DNA from: Bigelowiella natans CCMP2755
Lineage: Eukaryota > Cercozoa > Chlorarachniophyceae
Assembly: GCA_000320545.1 (NCBI GenBank)
Contig: ADNK01000951.1
Coordinates: 1 to 53,024 of the forward strand
Length of the DNA: 53,024 nt
Reading direction: 5' to 3'
Shown here one piece after another: positions 11,788-23,480 of this stretch. Position 1 is the first letter of the stretch. The number at the start of each line of letters is the position of its first letter. A model generated the notes under the pieces. That model made no database searches. It had not been told where the DNA came from and worked only from the letters and a program-made list of their open reading frames with translations. Position numbers and translations under genes: made by a program.

Positions 11788-12455
11788 TATCTCTCACCCT
11801 GTCTGCTCTTCCTCGATGATTAACTGATACTCGAATTTAACGCCTCCTCATCCTACGCACCACCCTTGTTGCAGGATTCTGGAAACAATTGCATCCGAGC
11901 CATAACTCCAAACAACTTCGTGCACACGCTGGCAGGGAGTCGAGAACTCAGTGCGAAAGTCGATGGGCCTGCGAGGTATGGCGTGGGCCGTACGCCGCGA
12001 AGATCGACTTTATTTACTTAAAAAAGAGTAGTATTGGAACACACGTAATGTAACAAACAATCGCCCTGTCGCTATCCAGGCAAGCAGGCTTTAGTTGTCC
12101 GCATGGGATCACGGTGGACCCTGTTGGCAACATCTATGTCGGTGATACCGACAGTCGCGCGTAATACTACCCAGGCAAATCACAAACCTCGGACCTCATT
12201 CTCATTTTATTGTCGCAAGTCAGCGAATCGCGATATCTCCACCACATCACTTTCGCGTTTCCTTTCCTTAACATATGAATAATACACTGACGCAATTTTA
12301 GGATTCGAAAGATATCGCCTGCTAAACCCTACATACCTGAATCGAAGGAGGAGGATGAGGAGGAGGGGTGGCGTAAAGCAGCTACCAAAACTATTGAATC
12401 TGCGCAAGCACGGGGAACTCTGGATAACCATGAAGATGATGATGTCCTATTTTGA
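8099..12455 (+). CDS. NHL-repeat (six-bladed beta-propeller) protein with probable N-terminal membrane anchor
   Basis: NHL propellers are binding platforms, mostly extracellular or membrane-linked; the ligand is unknown here. A 5' exon (about 8099-8352) encodes a Glu-rich stretch and one hydrophobic segment, GLALFPCFAVLVLTVSAALQ, suggesting a type II anchor; its join to the rest is inferred. The exon ending near 8850 carries HWEVTTLVGSMAMSG and splices at 9004 to YEDGPVSSAKLTAPVCLAYG, a typical NHL opening. Later blades include FYIAADAEENLYVGDSLNFR (about 9561-9658), NGVFPDDHGNVYVMDSLSRS (about 10033-10140), HLVVDKDDNVYVSIYDGP (about 10650-10710), MAIAPDRTIYVSV (about 11510-11550), NCIRAITPNNFVHTLAGS (11876-11975) and GITVDPVGNIYVGDTDSR (about 12080-12163). 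An acidic end stops at TGA 12453-12455. The start codon and several middle junctions are unresolved; introns carry AT, CA, GA and poly-C repeats. Confidence 0.75.
9524..9550. repeat. Poly-C tract before a 3' splice site
   Basis: A run of about 24 C just upstream of the acceptor acccag of the NHL exon that begins YAEPFY. It appears to serve as the pyrimidine tract. Confidence 0.85.
10156..11790. repeat. Microsatellite cluster in NHL-gene introns
   Basis: (CA)n 10156-10178 running into (TA)n 10178-10204; (TA)n about 10410-10444 running into (GA)n 10444-10470; poly-C about 10589-10613; poly-T/poly-C/(CT)n about 11720-11788. All lie between NHL exons. Confidence 0.9.
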
Positions 12456-13713
12456 GAACGAACGCCTATCCGTTTGCATGATTAGTTCAGTTTGAATAAT
12501 AATAGCTAGCCAGCCAGATGCATTTGACTACGATGTTCAATGAGAGTGCGTCGTAGCGGATCGGCGGGTCGTAATAACATCGCCGGCGGGCACTCACGAG
12601 TCGTGCAGTAGCTATAATAGCTACATCTTCGCAATCGTGCCACGCTTAATGAGCAGCTGCTACACTAGCTAGCTGTGGGTAGCGCACAGCCCACATGATC
12701 GATCGCAGATGTGTCGTCATGATGACGCGCGCTCTCCATATGTACTATTCCACATGGCGTGTATTGCATGATCGAGATGCATATGCGCACGCGCACATGC
12801 GTACGTACACACAATGGTCACCGCCGTGCATAGAGGTGCACAGGCCGCGTGTACAACGCACATCAGCTTTGTGCAGCTCATGCATTGCTAGCGCCGCCGC
12901 CAACGACAACGTAGCCACGCAAGCATATGAGATGAGAGACGGCGCTGTGCGCGCAATGAACAAATCCAATTTGTTCAACATGGTCATCCCAAGCGTAACT
13001 AGTACGTAGCTAGCTAGCTAGGTAGCCACACAAGCTGGCCAGTGACCACAGCGCTCGCGCATTGTGTTCATTTGTCCATTCACATGTGAGACGGATGCAT
13101 AATGCAACGAAGTGCGTGATTAAATCTTTTCAACAATGGTCATCCCAATAATGTAGCTAAGCCGGCTACAGCGCTTAGGGCGCTAGCTGTGCTGTGCTAC
13201 TCTAGTACATGCGCGTACTACTTTGTAGCGTAGCAATATATAGCTACGTCACGTGCATTATTACCACCGATCGACATGCACAGCAGGCTTGCCATCTCTA
13301 CATGGACCTGTACAGGTGTCTACTCGCTTGCGATAGATGCATACGTTGCTCTGGTGCTAATTGTCTAATTGTGACGCATGTGTGGTCGACACCGCAGTAC
13401 GGCATGATTGAACGCCCGATCCGTTCGTGCTTGCACATCACGACCGACGTGAGCTCTGCCGCTAATATGCATGGAAAAACGGAGTTGTACACAGTAAAAA
13501 GTTTTGAACTGCGGGCAATGCGGGTTGCCATTTCTTCGCGGCAACACCCAGCGAGGTCTCATGCCACAGACTACTCCATGATTTAGTCATGCATGTGGAA
13601 TCGATCGATCGATCGAAGAAGGAAATAAAATATTCTTTGATGCATTTCAAATTGCTATTAAAATGTAGATACCATTAATTAATTCAACTAATACAAAGAT
13701 GTAGAATAATGAG
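12456..13713. other. Intergenic spacer, palindrome-rich, with a dispersed repeat copy
   Basis: The two flanking genes converge on this spacer (NHL + stop at 12455, zinc-finger - stop at 13757). Palindrome runs include tagctagctagctagg (about 13008-13022) and cgatcgatcgatcg (about 13600-13614). A second copy of the dispersed repeat also found near 1.9 kb lies at about 13083-13160. Open frames such as 13209-13586 have no recognisable features. Confidence 0.6.
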
Positions 13714-13714
13714 T

Positions 13715-13741
13715 GGAAATGAGGGATCGACCCTCATTTCC
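13715..13741. other. Perfect 11-bp hairpin beyond the zinc-finger gene stop
   Basis: ggaaatgaggg (13715-13725), five-base loop atcga, then ccctcatttcc (13731-13741): an 11-bp stem without mismatch. It begins 16 bases beyond the stop of the minus-strand gene, so it would lie in its 3' UTR. A processing or stability element is possible but not shown. Confidence 0.7.
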
Positions 13742-13756
13742 GCATCGCCATATTCA

Positions 13757-15464
13757 CTATATGAGCCAGTTGTCTGAATTGTCAGCCAAACTGTCCTCGA
13801 ATTTTTGTAAATCTGGAAAATTTAGTTCGTCCAGCCCTTGCATAGAGTCACCAGAGAGAGGATCCATGTTTACAATGTTGTGTACACCATCATCGTTACC
13901 ATCATTGCTCTCTACTTTCGTTGTAGGGCACGGATCAGAATTTCGTGTTTCACTGCCGTCATGAGAAGGCACTTCGGTTGATTCACTAAATGTGAACCAA
14001 TCCTCAAGCATCTTATCGTGATTCGGATCCGCTTTCATGCTCGAATTTGATTCTGTTCCCCCTTCGCTGGAGGAGGTCGCTGTTCCATTCACCAATCCGA
14101 GTGTCTTCGATGTACTCCTTGTAAGTTGTTGTTGTTGTTTAATTGGAGTGTTTTTTGGCAAACCCGAAGCAGCCGGAGAACTAATAAGTGAGTCTTCAGA
14201 TTTTCGTAGAAGACTTGCTCTCTGGGGAGCTTTCTGTGGAGAAACCACGGAAGAGGTATTTACGATTCCTCCGGCGGAAGAAGATCCCGAAGAGATTTTG
14301 GAATTGTTTGCGCTCGTAAATGTTACAGAAGATGCACCGCGCACTTTGATAGTTCCAGGTATCTTTGCGACCTTGGAGCTCTCGGTGCTATCAGCGTCAG
14401 CAGGCCTTTTATGACAACTAACGCTATGTTCCGCTATTGATCTGGAGCTCGTTCTTCGGTAAAACTTCCCACATCCATATTTGCAGTACCACCTTTCTTT
14501 TTCAGTTAGCTCCGAAGGCTTTCTGCGTCGCTTTTGAACTGATCAAATGAAAAAGATCAATCACCAATGCGGGGAGTCAACAGAATTTTAAAAATACCTT
14601 GCATGAACAGTGGATACGGGTTTGTTGGCAAAGGTCTCTTGAAACCAAATTTCCGCATGCTATTTAGGTTCTGCAGCTGGAATTGACTCTGCTGAGTGTT
14701 TTGGATCATTGGTACGGGAGCGCCGAATGAATAGTTAGGAGATTTCCGAGGGTAGGCCGAATCAGGGAATAAAATTACACCCTTCTTGCTTTCGAATCTG
14801 AGAAGAAAACACGGATCAGGAAAACTTGAAGAATGGATAGTTCAACCAATCTCTACCTTCGCACTTTCTCGCCTGACTTTTTCAGGTTAGCAGGAAGTGA
14901 TTTGAAGTAGTTCACATTAAGCTTCTTAGTTGGAGTGGTGGTTGCCCTACGAATTTATTGAATTTTGGGTCAGAGACGTTTCAGGTCACATTTTTAGACT
15001 TTTGAAAGTACCTTGCAGAGGTCCCGCTTGCAGGTGAGGGCCACTTTCGTTTTCCGTGAGATCCTATCGATGGATTTTTTACCATATTCTGCATCACTAA
15101 ATGGACATTTGGGCCGTCTCTACGAATGGATCGCACTGGATTGAATAACAGGGGAGCAGACGTTAGCCCTTGCCTGCAGAAAGAAATATTCGTCAGAAGG
15201 GAAGATTCGCGTGTCTGACTACTGAACCATACATGGTGCTTCGATTTGCGGATTGCTGGGAAGCTTTCTTGCCCTTTGAACCCATTGTACCTATTGCAAT
15301 CGCCATTAATAAAAAATAGTGTACAGGAGTGGTTACGAAAGAAGCAAACCTAGAATCTTGCGGATGTTGCCGATGAGTGCAATCTTATCCTTTAGTTCTT
15401 GAATCTTGTCACTCGTCTTCGTTGTAAGCTTCTCCCTTCGCTGCATTCTGGATAGTTCGGACAT
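13757..15464 (-). CDS. Zinc-finger protein with acidic C-terminus (putative transcription regulator)
   Basis: Six exons join in phase: 15464-15350 (MSELSRMQRREK..., helical), 15290-15229, 15168-15012, 14946-14857, 14797-14598 and 14538-13757. The start is the first ATG in the first exon found; that exon stays open upstream, so another 5' exon is possible. The last exon begins with basic VQKRRRKPSELTEKERWY, then CKYGCGKFYRRTSSRSIAEH and SVSCHKRP. This gives C-x3-C-x14-H with either C or H as the fourth ligand: a single compact zinc-binding unit. Downstream are a Ser/Thr-rich linker, a poly-Gln patch and a strongly acidic tail with hydrophobics (DELNFPDLQKFEDSLADNSD), the make-up of a transactivation region. 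I do not recognise a named family. The nuclear regulator role is inference from composition. Confidence 0.7.
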
Positions 15465-16500
15465 GACCCCCTGCAAGTTGCACTGGTGAGAGACGCAGGT
15501 TCCTATCTGGCTGTGGTCCGTGACAGATGAAATTTATACCGACCTCCTATTTTAAGATATTTAATACGATCGCCCACTTCATTTAAAAGGCTTAAGACAT
15601 CCTTTTTGGAATTAATTGGATGTCGTTGATAAAAAATTTAGTAAATCAGTCCTTCGTAAGTTCGAATAAATAAATTATACATCACTGAGTTTTCTTCACC
15701 CGTGGTAGGGTCGACGCGCATTCCGAAGGCAGGCCGGACAAAAAACACTAGATGGCAAATATTCAGAATATTATTTTTTTTTGTGAATTTAAGAATCGTC
15801 ATTTTAACTTTAAATATCGATAAGGACAGGTAATTTACTTTGAAATCATCTGTTTTTAATTAATATTGCATGCAATACTATCTGAAACTACCCTTCATCA
15901 GTCCTGAATGGACTAATTTCATCATAATTTCAAATGGTGAATCTTTCTTTGCTGATTTATAGAGTAATAATTCTGGTACAAAATTTATGTCTTTTATGCT
16001 CAAATCTCTCTTTAATGTATCGACTGCCGTAGCTACTGATCAGTGGAAACCGAAAGATTCTCCCGCTTTCCTTTGTCTAGTAACCACCGCTGATAGACAT
16101 TTACATGGGAAAAGCTGACAATTTTTACAATGCGACTACAAAACTGAAGCTTTTACTAAATTTTGTCGGAAAATTCCTCCCCGTCAAACATCAGTTACCG
16201 GAAGCTGTAAAACTACGTACCTTTCATATGTACGCATTGTGGTAAAAAGACCTAAATGAAAACTGATTTGACGGAAAATTAGAGAAAACATTTGTCACAA
16301 ACACCCAAACAAATTTCAGTTTTCCCGGAAGATAAGTTGGCTTCTTCCGTAGATCTATTAATAGAGACGCCGTTAGCTTTCCCCTTTTTTTTGCGAGTAT
16401 CGTCGTCAAGGTGGGAGTCGGAGATGATAAATCTATGGAATTTTGACGTCGTCGCAGGGACACAATTCTGCCGATTTGTCAATGTGCAACTTGCTCCAAA
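15465..16500. other. AT-rich upstream region of the zinc-finger gene
   Basis: About 1 kb, clearly more AT-rich than the neighbours, with no supported exon. It could hold the promoter and an undetected first exon of the minus-strand gene. Confidence 0.4.
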
Positions 16501-18017
16501 ATTGCCTTGTCGCTAATCAAAACTTCGATTCATTATTGTTGTGAGTTCTCATTTGTGTCGTCCGAAACAGTCGCAGCGAATGCTGGTTGCACGCTAGCAG
16601 GGCCATCATCACTTTCACAAACTGCAATTTTCCACTCAAAACTTTTGATTCAAATGCTCCAACCAACTAATGATCATGACAATGAAGTGGTTCCACGTTT
16701 CTTTGGCTGGCGTGGATGAGTTGGCACGCAACATGCTCCACTCACTCATTCATGATCCTTTCGAATCAAGCGTTGAAAACACACTCATTCGTCTTGGGAT
16801 CACTTCATTCATTCACTCGTTCACAATGCAATTTTCCGTGAGCCTGCGATCTTTCGTCCGCCCCAACGAAGTCGTTCACTCACTCACTCGTTTGTGGTGG
16901 TCTTCTTGATTGATTTGGGGGCGGGTGTGGATGAGTCAACAGTGAACATGACTGATGATCCTTTCAACTTTTCAGACTGCACAACTTGAATCACTTCACA
17001 TGCCTGGGCTAGCGGGTCTAGGGGTGATCATGCGAGCGACAACGTGCACCTACGATGTACGCAAGCTAGCAAGGCGCCAGGACGATCGGATTGCCCAGTT
17101 GTTCAAATCGATTGTGTTGAAACAAGAAATGAACGCCAGTGCAATCGATCGTGGCTGGCAACGAACACAATGCAAGTGCACCAATGCATTTCACAGCACC
17201 TCCCCCCACGCTAGCTAGCTAGCGCCGTCTAGACGTGAAGTGCAAGCACAATGATTTGGTCGCTCCAGTCATTGCACGACCAGAACTGAGCAGGCGGCGT
17301 GCCAAATCATTTGCGTGCAAACGACGTCAGCACAGGTCAATCAGTCCTAGAGTCTAGCAGTGCAAAGCTTGTGAAAAAATGATGGTGCGAGAGTTTCAAT
17401 CGCACGCAGCAGAGCATTGATGATCAACCACGTTGCAATGTGATGCATGTGGCTGACACCTGATGATGGCGCAGCGCGCACGCACGCACGCGCACGCACA
17501 GCTGCAGCGTCAGCTTGCATGCATTGCATCCTCTGTTGCATTTTGTCGTTTTTCTCAGCGTTTTGCGCGCACAGCTTCAAGCATCACCAAGTGGTTTTTC
17601 ATTATTTCTTTCTCTTGAAATCTGCTTTGCCCCGCAACTATGCAACAAGAGAATCTTCAAGGTGTCTGTGCAAACCAAGATCGCGCATGACACGACGACT
17701 ATTAGACTAGGCTAGTGGGTCACAGCCGCGCCAAACTTCCATCTACTTTGCAATGGAATTTTTACAATCAACTCAAGCACAACAAGACGATGCAGGAATG
17801 TTTGACGTACTCGAGAACACATCTAGAAAAATGTTCCCTGTGGCGTTGCAGTTCAATGGCATCATGAACGATGCCTAGCTATTGCTATGAATAGTTTAAA
17901 TTCATGAATTCGAATAATGAGTATCAGATGGCAAGAATTCCTTTTTACTGCTTTTTGCTTCGCAATGATTATAAACGTAGTGTCATAATAACGTCTTGCT
18001 GGTCTAGAAATTCCAGA
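16500..18017. other. Intergenic spacer, palindrome-rich
   Basis: No supported gene. Features: two related segments beginning about 16709 (gcgtggatgagttggcac) and about 16922 (ggtgtggatgagtcaaca), each followed by a gatcctttc block; gctagctagctagc at about 17209-17222; and a CGCA-rich stretch at about 17470-17500. Confidence 0.5.
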
Positions 18018-18890
18018 TTATTGATGTTTTGGAGCATCAGGCAAGATCTGAAAACAAAACGGTGACGCTGCATTCAACCCCTTAAGTGAATGGATGACAC
18101 GAACTTACCGTCGAGATAAAATCCTTGAGAACATCAAAGTACATACTTTTTTCCTCGGCTGTGACGTAAAACGAAAAAACGATTTATCATTAGCAGTGTT
18201 TCTTCCATATTTTTCGAATCCTTCACTCCCTTACACAGTATAAAATCTTAATCAGGAAATAATGTGTACTCTCACCTTCCATCCACGTGTTATTGTGCTT
18301 TCCACCTGGAACCCGAAGTATTCTACATAATGGCTGAAAACAAGCAAACACGTCATTGGCTTTGCCCAACGATTTTTCCATGGATATTACTTTTCCATGT
18401 GGAAGATTAAAGCTTCGCATGCTTCTATCTTCCAACGTACACATTATGCACATGACATACCGCTGCCTTCGCTGCATCCCAAAGGGCCTGCATGTGCTCT
18501 GTCGGAACAATTTCATCCTGAAACAACACGTTTCTTATTCAACAATGCAGATCGTCAATTTGGAACGAAATATTTTTTGCGTACATCTTGGCCCGACACG
18601 AACAGAATCGGTATTTGAACCGTCTTTATGAGTTCCAAACTGTAGAGGGGGGAGGGAACAATTTAAAATTTCTGCCGAATGTCAAAACACATCACATCAC
18701 AGCACAGCACTGCAGAGTGCACTGAACCTTGGGAAATTCAGTCTTAAAATGAAAGGCTTTATCGGGAAGAGAAAAGGGAACAATTTGTCGGCAATATCAG
18801 AGATGGACGTGAAGGTATTCTCCAAGATCAACCCCTTTATCTGAAACATCATTTGATATGATTGCATATATTGTTACATAATACACGTTT

Positions 18891-18928
<38 letters not shown>

Positions 18929-19291
18929 CGTTGCATGCCAAATCCATTTTCATCACATATGATGCCGGAAATTGTTTATACTTGATACTGGTTTCTCGAC
19001 GCCAAGTTAATCGCAACAGCCCCTCCCAGAGAGCGACCAAAGAGCACTATGCGATCAGGGTGCACTTTCTTCGACTTTATCAACCACGATAGGGATGCAC
19101 TGATATGAGAATTAAAAATATATAGTATCCGTACCAGGGAACATTGTATTATGAGAGAAGACGCACACATATATGTAACATAAGAAGATATCCTGTAGCT
19201 TCTTTTGACATTTGATATTTGGAACAAAGTGTGATCGAACACTAGCAAATTCCGTATCTCTCTCTCTTTTTCTTTCTCTTTCTCTTTCTCT

Positions 19292-19375
<84 letters not shown>

Positions 19376-20262
19376 GGGGGGGGGGGGGGACGTAAATGCG
19401 AGACAAACGAACTTACTCAGCATCTTTATAAACACCGCCTTCGCTGGGGGTTCCCGTACTCTAAAATCATATGATGCAAACAACACGAAGTTTATTATTA
19501 CGGAAACAACAACAATTCCGTCACCTCTCCTCCTTCTCCTTCTATGATTACTGACATGGCCATATCCACGGTACGATATGATGAAGATATTGCACGGAGT
19601 ACAGTCGTGTAAGCGTTCCAAGAAAGGCATTCGAAATCCCATATCTGAATATCAAAGTTATTGATATGACTATTGTTTTTAAATTTATTACAGTTGGTCT
19701 TCTTCACACTCACTTCCAGCATTGGCGTGAAAGTACAGTATAGTGGCGCTGTTGAGCTGCAGCTCCATTTTTGCCTCCTTGGAAGCATCTTTGCCTTCTG
19801 TGTGCTTAGCGGGAATGAACCATCCTGAAAGTGTTTCCCCATCCACGGTCTTAAATCTCACATCCTCGTATGCGATCCTTTTCTCCCCAGGGTTCTTATA
19901 TTCGGGGGGGTTCTGTACAATAGTGGTAGGGTTGGAGCAAAAGCATTCACAAACCACTCTAATGACTACTTCATGAAGGAACAAAGGGGCTGTCTCTACA
20001 GCGCACACGCATATACGAACCACCTGTTCTGGCGTTCTAAAGCCACCGATGACCGGTTGGAAAAGCAACCCTTCCTGGTACTTGTACAGCGCGTACACAA
20101 AGCATCCGCCTCCCCCAATGAGCATCAAAACTATCTGTAAAATGATTTAGGTCATATTTTAGACCACATCTGGTCACAGTCGAAGAGTTCAACCTGCCAC
20201 CACGAAATGGCGCTTGAGGAGAGGAATGCGATGAGCAAGAAGCCCAGCAGCAGTTGTTGCAT
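18018..20262 (-). CDS. ABHD13/Bem46-like alpha/beta hydrolase, 12 exons
   Basis: A membrane-anchored serine hydrolase; family members act at the ER or plasma membrane and most substrates are unknown. Exons, all in phase: 20262-20194, 20134-20024, 19912-19714, 19644-19556, 19460-19417, 19099-18982, 18840-18728, 18639-18585, 18517-18461, 18333-18276, 18158-18109 and 18047-18018. The N-terminus has two hydrophobic stretches (QQLLLGFLLIAFLSSSAI and VLMLIGGGGCFVYAL). Hydrolase landmarks: YFHANAG (oxyanion loop), IISYRGYGHSTGTPSEGGVY, nucleophile elbow IVLFGRSLGGAV with Ser, FVSGQDDEIVP with the acid, and RVPGGKHNNTW with the catalytic His. The order and spacing match ABHD13/Bem46/WAV2. Introns carry GT, CT and G repeats. 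Superfamily and subfamily are well supported. Confidence 0.9.
18892..19390. repeat. (GT)n, (CT)n and poly-G microsatellites in hydrolase introns
   Basis: (GT)n 18892-18927; a compound (CTTT)/(CT)n/(GT)n/poly-G block 19258-19390. Both are intronic on the minus strand. Confidence 0.9.
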
Positions 20263-20957
20263 CTCTATATGGATGAATTTTCCGATGTCCCACTACGCCC
20301 CCTGCGTTTTATCGAATGAGCGCAGTGCGTCGCGAGATCGTGTGCATTCTAGTGTTTTCTTCTTTCCCTTCCTCTTCTTCCTTTTTTAAGTTCTAAGCGG
20401 TCACGGCCACAGGCCAAGCAGTGGAGGAGAGCGATCAAAATCGTCTGCTTATGTTGCTGCTTCCGAGACTTCTCCGTGATCATTCGAGATCATTCGAGAT
20501 CATTAGAGATCAATCGGAGGACAGTATGCACCGGCTACGATATTTTCCGGTTATATTATAGTCTAGCTACCAGAACAATATGAAAACAATCATTATGGTG
20601 CATTGTCACAAAGTCTGATGATCGCTTGCTCGCTAGCGAGAGCTGAGCTTCGATTCGGTAGCCTGGATGGGCCTTGCAGTTCTGCACTTGGCGTAAGCCC
20701 CCCCCTTGCAAGCAAATCGGGTGAGTTTCCCCAAATTGGTTTTATTCGTATTCGCCCTGACGCAAATGTAGCAGTTTCATGAGAATCTTCGTCGGAATAA
20801 TGATCCTCGTGGGGTCACTCGGAGTTCTACTTTTTAGCCCCAGTCCTTGCATGAAGGTTACCAAGACCTTCTGATGTATCATTGAATCAAAAGTGAAAAT
20901 TATTCCATCAGGAGCTGCGCGTGCCGGTATGAGCGAAGAAATGCGTCGACGAGATAC
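20263..20957. other. Spacer between the hydrolase and the + strand coiled-coil gene
   Basis: Divergent promoters should lie here. A short direct repeat (gatcattcgagatcattcgagatcattagagatca) sits at about 20478-20513. A 110-codon minus-strand frame (20742-21074) overlaps the opposite gene's first exons and has no recognisable features. Confidence 0.4.
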
Positions 20958-22157
20958 ATGATCAAAGACGTACACTAATTGGTAAATATTGTAATGTGGC
21001 GCAGACCCACAAGGCTCATATTGATCAACTGGAAAGTCATCAAAATCGAGACTATGATTCCGCGACTCTAGCAAAATCGTATTTGAGAGTCCCGAAGGCT
21101 AATATATCTAGGTTCTGATTGTGCCTCAATTGCCGATAACCAAAACCTCCAACTTACGAAAAATATTGACTCTTAGGAAACTAGAAATCCCATCTTCTGA
21201 CGCTCCAAAAGATATTAAGGAAAAAATGGAAAATTTTACATCAGCATCTACATCAAAAGTTGATTCGGGCAACGTCTTAAAGGGGAAAAAAGGTTTATTT
21301 TCCCTACACGAGCTAGGCAACATTTGCTAATACATCTTATATTTCTCAAAGAGAATAGAACCCAAGAGGAGGCTGAAAAACGGGCAGTATTGGATACATT
21401 CAATGAGCTATCTCTAGAGAGGGGGAAAGCCATGGATTCAGAGATAACAAAATTAAGGTACTAAAAAGTTTCGTAGTATGTGGTAAATGTAGGATGGTAC
21501 AAATCGACGAAGATTTTAATGATAGGGTTTAATAACAGAAATGCCCTGAGAAAAGGCGAAAGGACGAATCATGATATTAAGTCGGAAGTAGATAATACTC
21601 TTCATTCACAGGAATCAGTATGTTTTTGCTCGAATCTGTCTTATTTTGTTTGTAGTACTTGCATAAATTGCCATTTTCTTCAGGATGAGTATGAGACTTC
21701 GCTTTTGACCCCTGAAGAACAAGCAGAAGCTAGGAGAAAACTAGCGGTTGTTGCTAATATTAACCACATGTATTGCTTTTAGTTCTGTACTTGCGTGAGT
21801 ATGGGTGCAAGTAAACGGAGGAGTTTTCTTTCTTATCATCCTGCCTTCATTACTTCAGGAAGCTCTGGAAGAGGATTCCGATTTCAAAGGTCTACGATAC
21901 TCAATAGAATTTCCACACCATTTTCACCCAATCTATAATTGGCAGGGACTGATTTTGACAACCAACGAGATAGCGACGCCGTGAGCTTTGAGGCAGGTGA
22001 CCTAGACTTGGAGGCAGGTCGACCTATAATGGATTTTATAAAGCAAAATCAAGCAGACAAATTTGGAGGATGGAGCAGAGATGTGTTAGGTGGCGCAACA
22101 AATCCAAAAAAACATGGACATAAAAATCATAGACAATGTGCCTCTGAATCAGAGTAG
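20958..22157 (+). CDS. Uncharacterised acidic coiled-coil protein, small multi-exon gene
   Basis: Exons that keep frame: from THKAHIDQLESHQNRDYDSA (about 20994) to about 21105; about 21178-21290 (KLEIPSSDAPKDIKEKMENF); about 21350-21458 (ENRTQEEAEKRAVLDTFNEL...); about 21538-21618 (NALRKGERTNHDIKSEVDNT); about 21684-21748 (DEYETSLLTPEEQAEARRKL); about 21860-21890 (EALEEDSDFK); and about 21945-22157 (GTDFDNQRDSDAVSFEAGDL to the stop TAG). The mix of Glu, Lys and Arg in heptads suggests coiled coil, with an acidic then basic C-terminus. ATG 20958 would need a first intron of only about 35 nt, so the start is weak. I do not recognise the family. Confidence 0.5.
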
Positions 22158-22870
22158 TTTGGAATACGCCGGTGATAATGAACAATTATAGATACATCTT
22201 ATTTTATGTCATAACTGTGTCTCTGCCAGGTGCAATAACTTGTGTCCCTATGCTATGCAATGCATTCAATTATCAACATTATATGTGCATGTACACAAAT
22301 GCGCTCCACGATTATTAGCAACAAATGCACACGCAATGCTCATTTGAAAAGTTGCATTCGGTGACACATGTCATTGAAGCTGTAACGCTTATTCGTGCAT
22401 GTTTGCATGTACATCTATCCATAGCTAGATATTCTTGCACGTCATACCTAATCGTGTCTAGGTGTATGCAGGCAGGCATTACTGTAATATTTTTCAGTGC
22501 AAAAAAGTAGCGAATACAATACGTCGGGGCTCTTCTAGTCCGCGATTGAATACGATAATAATCTGCATACATAAGAGCTGTCATACACATACGCGCACAC
22601 ACGTACGCACGATGTGCGCTAGCCAAGTGACTGCCGTCGCGCGAGCACACTATATACGATGGGCGTTTACTGTAACAATGAAAAGCAGCCCTTTCATATC
22701 GATTATTATTTGTGCCTATATTATATGCGAAGCCGTCACAAGACACGTGACTGGCTTCGCACGATCTTCATTTATGCAAATGTACGATAACGTGCACGTT
22801 TTCTACGTCTAAAACTTATAATGTACAGCGTATATCCTAACGTCTTGAGAAAGATCTTCGAGGCGGACGG
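22158..22870. other. Intergenic spacer
   Basis: No supported gene. The overlapping frames on both strands (22315-22746 -, 22462-22812 +) have no domain or splice logic. Composition resembles the other TGCATG/ACGTGC-rich spacers. Confidence 0.5.
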
Positions 22871-22932
22871 TTGCTATTCACTTTTTCTTGCAACAGAATA
22901 CTTTTGTGAGGACAGAACAAACGGAAAAGATA

Positions 22933-23440
22933 TCATTTTTCGATAATTTTACCTGCAGAAGGTAGAGTATCCAAATTAGCTGTTTCTTTTGAAACTCTCG
23001 GTTTTTCATCGGTATCTTCGTCATCATTATTATCGTCAATATCTTTGCTGTCATCATCATCGTCGTCGTCGTCATCATTGTGTTTATCATTCCTATCTCG
23101 AATGCTTTTTCTGCGATAACCTGACAGAGGAGAACATTAATTTGAAAGGGAAACAGGAGCAAAACACAGAGATTGGGGATAAGTACCTTCCTCTTCAGAT
23201 ACTTCTCTGCGACGCTTCCTCGAAAAAATTATCGATGGCTGCCTCTGCATTTCCTTTGAGTCACCGGTGTAGTGTGCCACCATTTGACCTCTTCGAAATA
23301 AAAAGGAAAAGTATCACAGATATATCATTTATCATCGAGCCTACTCTAACAGTATCAATCCAATACCGTACTCTCTCACTGTCTTCCAACTCCACCTCAA
23401 GTTCCTTGCAATATCGCTGTGACAGAGAATATTTTGTGTT

Positions 23441-23480
<40 letters not shown>

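Noticed and set aside
20742-21074. 110-codon minus-strand frame
   Set aside because: No recognisable domain; the + strand offers in-phase exons across the same region.
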